From assembly GCA_900318865.1 (NCBI GenBank), contig ONMF01000021.1, forward strand, positions 36,042-100,041: a stretch of DNA of 64,000 nucleotides, read 5' to 3'. The DNA comes from an uncultured Prevotellaceae bacterium (GTDB lineage Bacteria > Bacteroidota > Bacteroidia > Bacteroidales > Muribaculaceae). The notes below the pieces were generated by a model. It was not told the DNA's origin and did not search any database. It saw nothing but the letters and a program-made list of their open reading frames with translations. Below are positions 50,487 through 58,913 of the stretch, piece after piece (the first letter of the stretch is position 1; the number at the start of each line of letters is the position of its first letter). Position numbers and translations under genes: made by a program.

Positions 50487-50880
50487 CGTCCTGATTCTTT
50501 ATCCGTTCATCAAAAAAGAAGAAATGTTCACCATCATAGTTGGCGGTAATCCAATCCATCCCTGTGGGGTCGATGTTGCGGACGGGGTTGTTGGCGCAGT
50601 GGGCGTAGGGGCTTTGGTCGGGGTAGCACTCGGCCAGGGGGTCGGTGGTGGCGTAGGCCTTGTAGTGGGCCTCGACGGTGCCGACGGCGGCGTGCGCGGC
50701 CTGCTCGGTCATGCCGCCATGGCCGCATGCGGCCACGGCCAGCATCAGCGCCACCACGGCGGCCACCACGGGCAATATGTTCCGGCAACCGTCATTCTCT
50801 GGGGATGGGGACAACAGCTCATGCAAGGGGATGCAAGTGCCCTGCTTGCCCTGGCGTAATGAGGAGAGAACCATGCCCAC
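50455..50880 (-). pseudogene. RHS-associated core end joined to a lipoprotein-like leader (orphan tip)
   Basis: The frame encodes a lipoprotein-type signal (VVALMLAVAACGHGG, lipobox Cys), about 25 residues of linker, then DPLAECYPDQSPYAHCANNP and VRNIDPTG. That is the terminal signature of RHS-repeat-associated core domains, followed by a short tip (DWITANYDGEHFFFFDERIK) and a stop. The hundreds of residues that normally precede the core are missing. The start is uncertain: the ATG at 50880 leads a non-signal stretch, and a TTG or GTG near 50775 would fit the signal better. GC-rich up to the core motif and AT-rich after it, which marks a recombination junction. Confidence 0.7.
50758..50792. 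repeat. 35-bp sequence shared with 17073-17107
   Basis: 33 of 35 positions match, same orientation. Here it encodes the start of the lipoprotein-like leader on the minus strand. Confidence 0.7.
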
Positions 50881-50966
50881 TCGTCGTCACCTCTCTACCA
50901 AGGGGGGGCGCAAGGATTTAGGCAGGATGGAAGCGAGACAGAATGCCTGTGCCTGCACACATGGCA

Positions 50967-50998
50967 CAAAAAAAATCCTCGACTCAACGTCGGGGATT
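50967..50998 (-). terminator. Terminator for minus-strand transcripts from the NUDIX gene
   Basis: AATCCTCGAC (50974-50983) and GTCGGGGATT (50989-50998) form a ten-base stem with one G-T pair. On the minus strand it is followed by a run of seven T. It is 230 bases after the NUDIX stop. Confidence 0.75.
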
Positions 50999-51229
50999 GC
51001 TTAACTAATTAACCATAATACCATTAACATAAACCTTAAACAATGAAATTGCGCAACCGCCTCACGGCGCCTGGAATTTCATAACCTTAAAAACTAATAC
51101 CATGAAAAACCAATGCAAAAATAGTACAAATATGTTTTACAACATAATTTTCAAGCACAAATTTGTATCGATTTAACATTGTTTTACTGTTTTGGTGGAA
51201 ACACCGGCAAATTTAAACTCTTGTTAACA
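50999..51229. other. Intergenic leader-like stretch without a gene
   Basis: AT-rich sequence with two very short plus-strand ATG frames (starting near 51043 and 51102) that resemble 5' leader text of Bacteroidota genes, but no gene follows on the plus strand. I see no RNA family. Confidence 0.4.
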
Positions 51230-51757
51230 CTACCGCGTGAGTGTGGCATAGTAAATCATGTCGATTTCATCGTAGTTGAAATCATCCGACAGGAAATTGC
51301 CGGTTTTGAGCTTCAGGTAGTGCGACATCCGCTCCAGAGCTTGCTCGAAAATCAGCCGGTGGTCGAAGGCGAGCTGCGGCACACGGTCGATGGGGAACCA
51401 CTGCGCGCGGGCGGCATCATCGGCACCGCTCACAGGGCATGTGCGCGCCAGCGTGAAGAAGGCGATGGAAATGACACGCTCGCGGGGGTCACGGTCGGGA
51501 CGGGTAAAGGCACCCAGCTGCTCGATGTTGGTCACTTGGAGCCCGGTTTCCTCGAGCAGTTCCCGGCGCGCGCCATCGGGCGCATCCTCGTCGATGTCGA
51601 GAAATCCGCCCGGGAAGGCCCATGCGCCCTTATAGGGCTCGTTGCCGCGCTCCACCAGCAACACATTGAGCTTCACACCGTCAAAACCGAACACCACGCA
51701 GTCGGTAGTGACGGCGGGATGCGGGTAACGGTAGGTGTATTGCTTGTCCATGGTCAT
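51230..51757 (-). CDS. NUDIX hydrolase (ADP-ribose pyrophosphatase-like)
   Basis: 175 residues. NUDIX box GGFLDIDEDAPDGARRELLE followed by ETGL. The N-terminal YPHPAVTTDCVVFGFDGVKL and the C-terminal FDHRLIFEQALERMSHYLKL are typical of the NrtR/YjhB-like branch, but the DNA-binding winged helix of NrtR is not complete here. Substrate uncertain (ADP-ribose or related). Start chosen as the ATG at 51757 because it overlaps the upstream stop (ATGA). Confidence 0.85.
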   Translation of the reverse strand: MTMDKQYTYRYPHPAVTTDCVVFGFDGVKLNVLLVERGNEPYKGAWAFPGGFLDIDEDAPDGARRELLEETGLQVTNIEQLGAFTRPDRDPRERVISIAFFTLARTCPVSGADDAARAQWFPIDRVPQLAFDHRLIFEQALERMSHYLKLKTGNFLSDDFNYDEIDMIYYATLTR

Positions 51758-52224
51758 TTCTTGTTAAAATAAAACTCCATGTTCTGTGTGGTGCGCGGTT
51801 TGGGCAGCGACACGGCCGCGAACGGGACAAGGCGATAGCTGTTTTTTTCGCCACGCTCCACATGATAATTGAAAATCACGGAATTGCCGTTTTGAAGCAC
51901 ATCGAGCACGGTCACATCGGTAGAGCGGTCGGTCTCGGGAAGAATGACAGCCAGCACATACTCCGTCTTGAAATTAACCGGCGTAGGATGCCCGTTCCGC
52001 CCCATGACAGCCGCCTCGCCAAAAAAGGAGCGGAAGTCGGTCTCGTTGGTAATGATGAGTTTTTGCAGCTTGGTGGCCTCGATGTCGTTGCGCACAAAGT
52101 AGTTGTTCAGCGGCAGGTAACGCACCTGATAGGCCTCTTTCTCAAGTTTCGACACCGTGCTGCACTGCATGCCGAGCATTGCCACGGCCGCCAGCATCAG
52201 GATGGATAAAAGTTTGCGTATCAT
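51754..52224 (-). CDS. Putative lipoprotein, unknown function
   Basis: 156 residues. N-terminus MIRKLLSILMLAAVAMLGMQ with Cys21 fits a lipoprotein signal. The remainder is a small beta-rich domain (LPLNNYFVRNDIEATKLQKL, LAVILPETDRSTDVTVLDVL) ending MEFYFNKK. I recognise no named family. Between meaB and the NUDIX gene; four-base overlap with the latter suggests joint expression. Confidence 0.65.
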   Translation of the reverse strand: MIRKLLSILMLAAVAMLGMQCSTVSKLEKEAYQVRYLPLNNYFVRNDIEATKLQKLIITNETDFRSFFGEAAVMGRNGHPTPVNFKTEYVLAVILPETDRSTDVTVLDVLQNGNSVIFNYHVERGEKNSYRLVPFAAVSLPKPRTTQNMEFYFNKK

Positions 52225-52239
52225 ATCTGTAAATCTTCA

Positions 52240-53376
52240 TTATTTCATTTTGTCGTAATAAAACTTCAGCACTTCGGAAGCCGCGATGAACGACGACTGC
52301 TGGTTGCCCAGCACCATCTGTTCCTTGGCCTCCAGCAGGCGCTGCACGTCGTCGTCGTTGTAGAACCGGGCCAGCAACTGCTCGTTGATGGTGGCGCGCA
52401 TCCAGTACTTCTCCTGCTGACGGCGTTTCGCCTCAAAGTAGCCGTTGGCGCGCACATGGGCAAAGTAACGGTCTATCATGTCCCACACCCTGTCGATTCC
52501 CAGCTCGTAGTAGCCGCTGTAGGTCATCACCTCGGGCAGAAATCCGCTGGGCGGCATCGGGAACAGATGCAGCGCGTTGCGGAACTGGGCCGCCGCCAGA
52601 TTGGCGCGCTCGATGTTGTCGCCGTCGGCCTTGTTGATGACGATGCCGTCGGCCATCTCCATGATGCCGCGCTTGATGCCCTGCAACTCATCGCCGGTGC
52701 CTGCCAGCTGAATGAGCAGGAAATAGTCGACCATGGAGTGCACAGCCGTCTCGCTCTGCCCCACTCCCACCGTCTCCACAAAGATGGTGTCGTAGCCGGC
52801 AGCCTCACACAGCACGATGGTTTCGCGCGTCTTGCGGGCCACGCCGCCCAGCGAGCCGGCCGAGGGGGAAGGGCGGATAAACGCCTTGGGATGAATGGCG
52901 AGGCGCTCCATGCGCGTCTTGTCGCCCAAAATCGAACCTTTCGACCGCTCACTGCTGGGGTCGATGGCCAGCACGGCCAACTTTCCGCCACGCTTGAGCA
53001 CATGGATGCCAAACACGTCGATCGACGTGCTCTTGCCGGCACCGGGCACACCTGTGATGCCGATGCGCTGCGAGTGGCCGGTAAAAGGCAGGCACTTTTC
53101 TATCACTTCCTGAGCCACCACTTGATGCTCGGGCACCAAACTCTCGACCAGGGTCACTGCCTGGCCCAGCACAGCGGTGTTTCCCTTGCGGATGCCCTCC
53201 ACATAGTCGTTGACCGACAATTGTGGCCGCCGGCGGCGCTTCAGGTAGGGATTGATCATGGGGGGCTGCTCCACTCCTGCATTGACTTGCAGGCCGGCAT
53301 ACTGGCTGTCGTTCTCGGGATGATGCACATGCTCGTCGATGTGCTGCGACGGATTATTATGTTTGTTGCTATTCAT
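52240..53376 (-). CDS. meaB: Methylmalonyl-CoA mutase-associated GTPase MeaB
   Basis: 378 residues. G3E GTPase with P-loop GVPGAGKS near residue 105, VETVGVGQSE and VINKADGDN, plus the C-terminal dimerisation region. The N-terminal 50 residues are a variable extension rich in His and Asn. MeaB protects and reloads adenosylcobalamin-dependent methylmalonyl-CoA mutase in the succinate-propionate pathway; the mutase genes are not in this window. Overlaps the DUF1573 gene by four bases. Confidence 0.94.
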   Translation of the reverse strand: MNSNKHNNPSQHIDEHVHHPENDSQYAGLQVNAGVEQPPMINPYLKRRRRPQLSVNDYVEGIRKGNTAVLGQAVTLVESLVPEHQVVAQEVIEKCLPFTGHSQRIGITGVPGAGKSTSIDVFGIHVLKRGGKLAVLAIDPSSERSKGSILGDKTRMERLAIHPKAFIRPSPSAGSLGGVARKTRETIVLCEAAGYDTIFVETVGVGQSETAVHSMVDYFLLIQLAGTGDELQGIKRGIMEMADGIVINKADGDNIERANLAAAQFRNALHLFPMPPSGFLPEVMTYSGYYELGIDRVWDMIDRYFAHVRANGYFEAKRRQQEKYWMRATINEQLLARFYNDDDVQRLLEAKEQMVLGNQQSSFIAASEVLKFYYDKMK

Positions 53377-54473
53377 TGTCGTGAATCATTGATTATTTCA
53401 CCCACCACACGCACCACCTGGCGAGGGTGCTCGGGGTCGTTGGTGATGACGGTGAGCGTGGTGTTGAGCAGCGGTGCGTCGACCAGGGCAGGGTCGACCG
53501 TGACCGTTATCGTGGCTTCCTTGCCGCGCTTGACCTCGGAGCGGTCGGCCGTGGCGGTAACAGCCCGCGACGGCGACCACAACCGGCGCAGCGACAAGCG
53601 GTCGTGGCCGGTGTTTTTCACCGTGAAGCGGCATGTGGACGGCACACCGGCGGCAAGGGGGCCGCAGTTGAGACGATTGTCACAACTGAGGGTGGCCACC
53701 GGAGCCGAGCGGCGCTGCTGCTCGGTCATTTTCGAAAAATCCTCCACCACCACTGCCATCACATGCACAGTGGCGGCCGCCGTGCCTGCACCGCCGTGCA
53801 GCGGCACACTGCTCACATGCAACGAGTCGGCATGAAAGCCCCACAGCGGCGCGCGGGCGGCATCGTAGTGCACCGTCACCGCCACTGTGGCGGCTGGCGG
53901 CACGGTATCGGGCGCGGCATCGGCATCGATGGCCGGCCCGCCGCCCGACACGCTCACCACGATGGTATCGGTCGAGGCATTGATGCCGCGGATGTAGGCA
54001 TTGCGCGTCTTGCCACGCAGGACTTCGCCCAGCGGCACATTGGCGCTCTCCAGCCGCAGACTGCCGGCCGCCACCGGATAGTGCTCGTCGAGCGACTCGG
54101 GAGCGGCAATCACCGTACCGGTGATGGTGATTTGCGACCGCCGCGGCTCGACGTCGGTAAATATAAGTACGCTTTTGGTGAAGTCGCCCGGACGGCCCGC
54201 GGGATTATAAGTGATGGTGACAAACGCAGTGTCGCCCGGAGCGATGGGAGTGCGCGGAAAATCGGTTGCCGTGCAGCCGCACGAGGCGCGCACAGCGGCA
54301 ATCACCAGCGGCTCATCACCCCCATTGATCACGGGCATGGCACACGACACCTTGCCTTCAGCCTCATGGATGACACCGAAGTCGTGCTTGGTGAGGGGCA
54401 ACACCACCCTCCCCTGCGCCATTGCGGCCACGGCAAAGGCCGCGCCACACACTATACAAGCCCAGCGTTTCAC
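53373..54473 (-). CDS. DUF1573 protein with two Ig-like units
   Basis: 366 residues with signal peptide (MKRWACIVCGAAFAVAAMAQ). The first DUF1573 unit has THDFGVI-type start (KHDFGVIHEAEGKVS) and ASCGCTATDFPRTPIAPGDT. A second, more divergent unit begins near residue 255 (NRLNCGPLAAGVPSTCRFTV) and has a WSPSRAVTATADRSEVKRGK stretch. Exported beta-sandwich protein of unknown function. It follows the short DUF1573 gene by nine bases, a probable tandem pair. Confidence 0.82.
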   Translation of the reverse strand: MKRWACIVCGAAFAVAAMAQGRVVLPLTKHDFGVIHEAEGKVSCAMPVINGGDEPLVIAAVRASCGCTATDFPRTPIAPGDTAFVTITYNPAGRPGDFTKSVLIFTDVEPRRSQITITGTVIAAPESLDEHYPVAAGSLRLESANVPLGEVLRGKTRNAYIRGINASTDTIVVSVSGGGPAIDADAAPDTVPPAATVAVTVHYDAARAPLWGFHADSLHVSSVPLHGGAGTAAATVHVMAVVVEDFSKMTEQQRRSAPVATLSCDNRLNCGPLAAGVPSTCRFTVKNTGHDRLSLRRLWSPSRAVTATADRSEVKRGKEATITVTVDPALVDAPLLNTTLTVITNDPEHPRQVVRVVGEIINDSRQ

Positions 54474-54482
54474 AAGCTATGA

Positions 54483-54869
54483 TTATTTAGGCACCACCGT
54501 CCCGGTGATGGTGAGTGTGGTCACACGCTCGCGGCCGTTGGTTTTCACCTTGATGGTCTTACGGAAAGCACCCGGGCGGCCTATCGGACTGTAAGTGACC
54601 GAGATTTTCCCTTTCTTGCCCGGCTTGATGGGCCGGGTGGGATACTCAGGCCTCGTGCAGCCGCACGACGCCATGGCCTCGACAATTATCAGCGGTTTAT
54701 TGCCCGTGTTGACAAACTCAAAGGTCGTTGTCACCGGCCCCTTCGCCTCCTTGATGGTTCCGAAGTCGTGCGTCAGCTCGGGAAATGTGGCTTGCGCATA
54801 ATCGGCCGTTGCCGCCGTTGCTGCAAGCACCACCAATAATGTTGCAAATATGACTGATAAGCGTTTCAT
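54483..54869 (-). CDS. Single-domain DUF1573 exported protein
   Basis: 128 residues from the ATG at 54869, giving signal peptide MKRLSVIFATLLVVLAATAA. One DUF1573 domain: FPELTHDFGTIKEAKGPVTT, ASCGCTRPEYPTRPIKPGKK and ISVTYSPIGRPGAFRKTIKV. Function unknown; the family is abundant in Bacteroidota. First gene of a unit with the two-domain DUF1573 gene and meaB. Confidence 0.88.
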   Translation of the reverse strand: MKRLSVIFATLLVVLAATAATADYAQATFPELTHDFGTIKEAKGPVTTTFEFVNTGNKPLIIVEAMASCGCTRPEYPTRPIKPGKKGKISVTYSPIGRPGAFRKTIKVKTNGRERVTTLTITGTVVPK

Positions 54870-54894
54870 GTCAGTTAGATTTGATTGCAATTTA

Positions 54895-54902
54895 CAAAAT
54901 TA
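54895..54902 (-). promoter_or_regulatory. -7 element of the DUF1573/meaB unit
   Basis: Minus strand TAATTTTG, 25 bases upstream of the ATG at 54869; an ATTG lies 18 bases further upstream. Confidence 0.55.
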
Positions 54903-54934
54903 CATTATTTCGGCGGAAAACAATTCTTAATTAA

Positions 54935-54976
54935 ATAAAAAAACGGAGCCGCGACCCGTTGCTGGGTCGCGACTCC
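54935..54976 (-). terminator. Terminator of the secreted-protein gene at 55040
   Basis: GGAGCCGCGACCC (54945-54957) and GGGTCGCGACTCC (54964-54976) form a 13-base stem with one mismatch and a six-base loop. On the minus strand a run of seven T follows. Confidence 0.88.
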
Positions 54977-55039
54977 CTGAATGAACGATTATTAACACGC
55001 CATCTGTTTCATGCCGGCAGATGCCGTCTTGACCGATTG

Positions 55040-56161
55040 TCACTGGTTGCCTTCAGACACAAACTTGCGTCCATCCTCAATCACAATGCCCCGGTAGCTG
55101 CCGTCCACACGCTGTCCCATCACGTTGTAGCGGATGCCACTGCCCGCCTTGCCGACACAAATATCGGCTACTCCCGTGGCGGCGGCCACCTTGAACGACG
55201 CAATAACGGTTACCGGCGCTGCCGGCATCTCAAAGGTGTAGATGCCCTCACCGGCCGGAGTGAAATCAACATTGGCGCGGCGAGGCAGCAGGGCAACAGC
55301 ACTGCCGGGGGCGGCATCATCAATGGTGGTAACGGTGAGCGTTTCCAGTTCATAGCCCTCATCGGCAACAACCGTCAAAGTCACCGTCTCGCCCTCAGCC
55401 GCGTTCTGTTTGTCGCAATAAACCATGCCATGCTCAAACTCACTCGGCAAATCAATGGCATATACCTCCGTTTGCTCTGTGTTGACCACCGGCCGCACGC
55501 ATTGGCCGTCGAGCCTGCCACCATAGATATACTCACCCCAGCTGTCGAAGCCAATGTAAAAGGCACCGCCATCCGACTCAGGATCGGTCGACCGCGACCA
55601 GAAGGCACCACCCTCCAGCAGCATATCGTCGATACGCCACCCCGTTTCGGGCAGGAAGATGCTGTTGCCATTAGGCCCGGTCACTTCATAGCCATTGACA
55701 TCGTCCATGGTGGTCCACGTCCATGTGCATTCGCTTTTCAGCTCGTCTTGTTGTTCTTTGGAAGGCATACGCCACTGGCTGCCCCAGTTCACATAGGCCG
55801 CATCATCTTCAGGATCGAGTTCGGTTTTTCCGTCGCTGAACCCGTCCAGCCCACGGCTGCTATCGGTGCAATATTTGGTGAAATAGGTGTCTTCACCTAT
55901 CACTTCAGCCCACAGGTAGTTCTCCCAGTTGAACAAATATCCGTCGGAAGGGTCGGCTTCGTGCCCCGTTGTCTCACCCCAGGCAAAAAACAGGCCCGCA
56001 TCAGAAGGGCGGGCGGCCCCGACGTTACATGTGGCCCACAACGTACCGCTGGGCAAACCCAAATCAATACATTGGAAAGAATCGGCACCGGCCGAGAGGC
56101 TGGTTGCAAGCAGTAGTGACGGCAGCATTGCTCTTAGTGTCAAAAAAATCTTTGTTTTCAT
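55040..56161 (-). CDS. Secreted protein with Fibrobacter-type paralog domain and InlB-like repeat
   Basis: 373 residues from the ATG at 56161 (MKTKIFLTLRAMLPSLLLAT signal). The main domain begins CIDLGLPSGTLWATCNVGAA and carries WRMPSKEQQDELKSECTWTW, VTGPNGNSIFLPETGWRIDD and FWSRST, the pattern of the Fibrobacter succinogenes major paralogous domain. It is followed by an InlB-like repeat (about 245-330, MVYCDKQNAAEGETVTLTVV) and a C-terminal RYNVMGQRVDGSYRGIVIED tail like sorting signals in this phylum. Exported; function unknown. Last gene of the secreted cluster 55040-60281. Confidence 0.8.
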   Translation of the reverse strand: MKTKIFLTLRAMLPSLLLATSLSAGADSFQCIDLGLPSGTLWATCNVGAARPSDAGLFFAWGETTGHEADPSDGYLFNWENYLWAEVIGEDTYFTKYCTDSSRGLDGFSDGKTELDPEDDAAYVNWGSQWRMPSKEQQDELKSECTWTWTTMDDVNGYEVTGPNGNSIFLPETGWRIDDMLLEGGAFWSRSTDPESDGGAFYIGFDSWGEYIYGGRLDGQCVRPVVNTEQTEVYAIDLPSEFEHGMVYCDKQNAAEGETVTLTVVADEGYELETLTVTTIDDAAPGSAVALLPRRANVDFTPAGEGIYTFEMPAAPVTVIASFKVAAATGVADICVGKAGSGIRYNVMGQRVDGSYRGIVIEDGRKFVSEGNQ

Positions 56162-56200
56162 CATTTTATCGTGCATTTAGGGGTTATAATCATAAAATCG

Positions 56201-58387
56201 TCATTGTGAGCACACGGGGCGAATCAGATAGGTGCCCGAAGCGCCTCTTACACTTTTTTCAATGGTCACTTGATTTCCGTTCACCCTGAAGCCCACGTAA
56301 TAGGCATCATAGTTATTGTCGCTCGTGCTGCGGGCCGTAGATGTCCAGTGGCCCACATTGGCGGGAATATAGATGTGGTTCCCGTTGGGACCTGTCACCT
56401 TCACACCCACAGTGGGATACAGGTAGTCCGGACGAGGAATGGCGCCCACAACCTCAATGGTGCACCGCTCTAAGAGTTCTTCCCATTGGGCAAGAGTGGG
56501 CATCGCCCACCCTTCGCCCCAACTCACGCTGGGGTCGTAGGCGCTGTTGCCGCTGATGTCGGACGGAGCGGTAACACCAACGGGGAACACTATATGCATG
56601 GTGTAATTATAGAGGTGCGAAGGAATGGTCATGCCCCATTGGTAAGAGTAACCGCGCTCATAGATATGCTCTGCCCCCACATTGGTGCTCGACCACTTCA
56701 CACTCAATCCCAAATCCACCGCCTCGCCGGGAACAACGGGGGTGGAGCGGTCGGCACGCATATCATGGCCAAATATATTGAGAATGGGCGCAATGGTGTA
56801 GTCCTGCCCCGACGTGAGGTCAAAAGTGGTGCTGATAAGACTGGGTTTGTTGCTGACCGAATAAGTGTCGACATACTTTTTCTCGACGAGCTGGTTGTCA
56901 CTGTCGAATGCCGCAAAGCCGATTTGAATCTTTTCCCACGGCAACAATTCACGCGGTGTGAGGGTGGCTGTGGCTTGATATTTGCCGCCACCGATGTCGT
57001 CGGCGGCCATGTAGTTGAAATCGGGCAGCATGTAACCCTCGTAGAGCGTGGGGTTCTGTGTCACGAAGGTCAACGAAGCCGCCGCCTTATCATTTGTGCC
57101 GAACAACCCCGCCTGAGCGCTCAAAATGCCTTTAACGGGGAGCGACAGGGTGAGTTTGGAATCCTTGACGCTTTCGTAGAGCGACCCGTCGGCAAGATAG
57201 TCCCTGAAATTCATCTTCAGACTGCCGGTCAATTGCACACCGGTGCGGTTGGCGAGGCCGATGCCGGTCTTGGTGCCACTCACCGACACGAAAATCTTCG
57301 GCTCAAGCCCGATACCGTACCAGCCGTTGATGGAGAGCGAGAACTCGTCGACACCGGCATCAAACTGGTTTTTCAATGCCTTCGCCGTCCACTCGCCGTT
57401 TTCCATTTTCACTTCCACCTCTCCTTCATAATCCATCGAAGCCTTGAATGAGCCTTTCATCTCGGCAACTGCATCGAAATACCAGTTCAGCTGCAATTCG
57501 GGTTTAAAAAACAGAATGGGGATGGGGGTGGCGATGATTCCGAGCGGAAAAGAGGCAATCGGGTTCACCTTGGAACTATTGTTGCGACCCGCGATGGATG
57601 CCTCTAACGAGGCTTCTAAGTCGGCCGAAAAATTAAACCGGGCAAACAGCTTGCCGCCTCGGGGCTTGTGGATATACATCTTCACCTTGCCTTTGGTGGA
57701 GGTGTGCGAAGCAAAGCCCACCGTGTAGTCATCAACCGTGAGTGTGGGCGGGCAGATATCAATGGTTTTGTTCCACAGATCCATGCCGCTCTTGAGCGTC
57801 CAGCCGCCAGCGGCACGTCGCGGTGCCGATTCGCTGCCTTCCTGCTGATAGATGTTGCCATAGCCGTAGTAGAAAATCTCGTCGTAAAGGTCGTCGATGC
57901 CGGCTTTCTCGCAGGTATAGACATAGCCTTCGGAGGTCTCGTTCACACCGGTGATGCGGGCCACGATGCCATCCTCAAACACCGTGTTGTCCCAAGTGCT
58001 GCCCACCACGTTGCCCACTTTGGGCCGCAGCGCCGCGGGCGTGTCCTTGCGCATAGTGAACGACACGGTGTCGCCACGGATAATATAGCCCTCATACCCG
58101 GCATCGAGCACCACGCCACCGCTGGCCAGCTTGGGCGCCGGCGCGTTGAAGCCCACGCTGTCCACGTCGTTGAGGGCTATCTCCTGATAGGTGTTGTCCT
58201 TGAAATAAATCACCTGAGTGTCGTAGATGACACTGCCGGGCGACATATCGTAGGTGATGAAACTGATGTCATCGGCCTCGCAGGCAAACGAGTTGCCGTT
58301 TTTATAGTGGAAATAAAGCACTTGCTGTGCCGCGATTTGCATCGCCAGCGAGGCGAGCAGCGCAAGAAAAACTATCGTACGTTTCAT
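56201..58387 (-). CDS. Large secreted protein with C-terminal Fibrobacter-type paralog domain
   Basis: 728 residues, signal peptide MKRTIVFLALLASLAMQIAA. The first 70 residues include an element shared with the neighbour at 58384 (YFKDNTYQEIALNDVDSVGF versus the FEEGDVVIRGDHEL region). The centre is beta-rich and novel to me (residues about 190-500). The C-terminal 180 residues form a paralog domain: AVDLGLSVKWSSTNVGAEHI, WAMPTLAQWEELLERCTIEV, VTGPNGNHIYIPANVGHWTS and YLIRPVCSQ. Exported; likely surface protein. Overlaps the 58384 gene start region by four bases. Confidence 0.75.
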   Translation of the reverse strand: MKRTIVFLALLASLAMQIAAQQVLYFHYKNGNSFACEADDISFITYDMSPGSVIYDTQVIYFKDNTYQEIALNDVDSVGFNAPAPKLASGGVVLDAGYEGYIIRGDTVSFTMRKDTPAALRPKVGNVVGSTWDNTVFEDGIVARITGVNETSEGYVYTCEKAGIDDLYDEIFYYGYGNIYQQEGSESAPRRAAGGWTLKSGMDLWNKTIDICPPTLTVDDYTVGFASHTSTKGKVKMYIHKPRGGKLFARFNFSADLEASLEASIAGRNNSSKVNPIASFPLGIIATPIPILFFKPELQLNWYFDAVAEMKGSFKASMDYEGEVEVKMENGEWTAKALKNQFDAGVDEFSLSINGWYGIGLEPKIFVSVSGTKTGIGLANRTGVQLTGSLKMNFRDYLADGSLYESVKDSKLTLSLPVKGILSAQAGLFGTNDKAAASLTFVTQNPTLYEGYMLPDFNYMAADDIGGGKYQATATLTPRELLPWEKIQIGFAAFDSDNQLVEKKYVDTYSVSNKPSLISTTFDLTSGQDYTIAPILNIFGHDMRADRSTPVVPGEAVDLGLSVKWSSTNVGAEHIYERGYSYQWGMTIPSHLYNYTMHIVFPVGVTAPSDISGNSAYDPSVSWGEGWAMPTLAQWEELLERCTIEVVGAIPRPDYLYPTVGVKVTGPNGNHIYIPANVGHWTSTARSTSDNNYDAYYVGFRVNGNQVTIEKSVRGASGTYLIRPVCSQ

Positions 58388-58860
58388 CGTTTCAGAAATT
58401 TATAGGTTACACTTCCCACTTTTATCAAATACACTCCCTGCGGGAGGTCGTCAAGAGAGATTGTCGCATCGCCGCCCTGGCACGCCACGCTCCGCACCAG
58501 CGAGCCGCCGACGGTGTAGACCGCCGCCTCGGTGCCTTGTGGCTGCCGGGCGATGGAGATTTCGTTTTGCTTAAACTGCACAATGGGCGTGGTGCCACCG
58601 ATTGTGGCGATGCCGTTGGGCGTGTCGGTGTAGACGTAGTTTTGCACATCGGCCATCGCCATGCGTAACTCATGGTCGCCGCGAATCACGACATCTCCCT
58701 CCTCAAAGGTCACATAGGGAACCATCGTGGGCGAAGTCTCGGGGCCGCGCAGGTACACCACGTTTTTGGTGCCGTCTTTCATTTTCAGCACTATCGCATT
58801 CTGGGCCTGAGCGCCGGCAAAAGCGATAATCATCAGCAAGAATAAGATAATCTTTTTCAT
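58384..58860 (-). CDS. Small secreted protein with sorting-type C-terminus
   Basis: 158 residues, signal peptide MKKIILFLLMIIAFAGAQAQ. A short middle part (VLKMKDGTKNVVYLRG, HELRMAMADVQNYVYTD) resembles the N-terminus of its downstream neighbour. The last 75 residues (AAVYTVGGSLVRSVACQGGD, LDDLPQGVYLIKVGSVTYKF) match type IX secretion sorting-like domains in fold and ending. It overlaps the gene at 56201 by four bases. Confidence 0.75.
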   Translation of the reverse strand: MKKIILFLLMIIAFAGAQAQNAIVLKMKDGTKNVVYLRGPETSPTMVPYVTFEEGDVVIRGDHELRMAMADVQNYVYTDTPNGIATIGGTTPIVQFKQNEISIARQPQGTEAAVYTVGGSLVRSVACQGGDATISLDDLPQGVYLIKVGSVTYKFLKR

Positions 58861-58913
58861 ATTTTTTTGTTTAATGGTTCATGTGGAAGTTGACGAAGAG
58901 GCTGCTGCATTTG

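Noticed and set aside
51043..51175. Short ATG frames resembling leader peptides
   Set aside because: No downstream plus-strand gene exists for them to regulate, and they are only 13 and 24 codons long.
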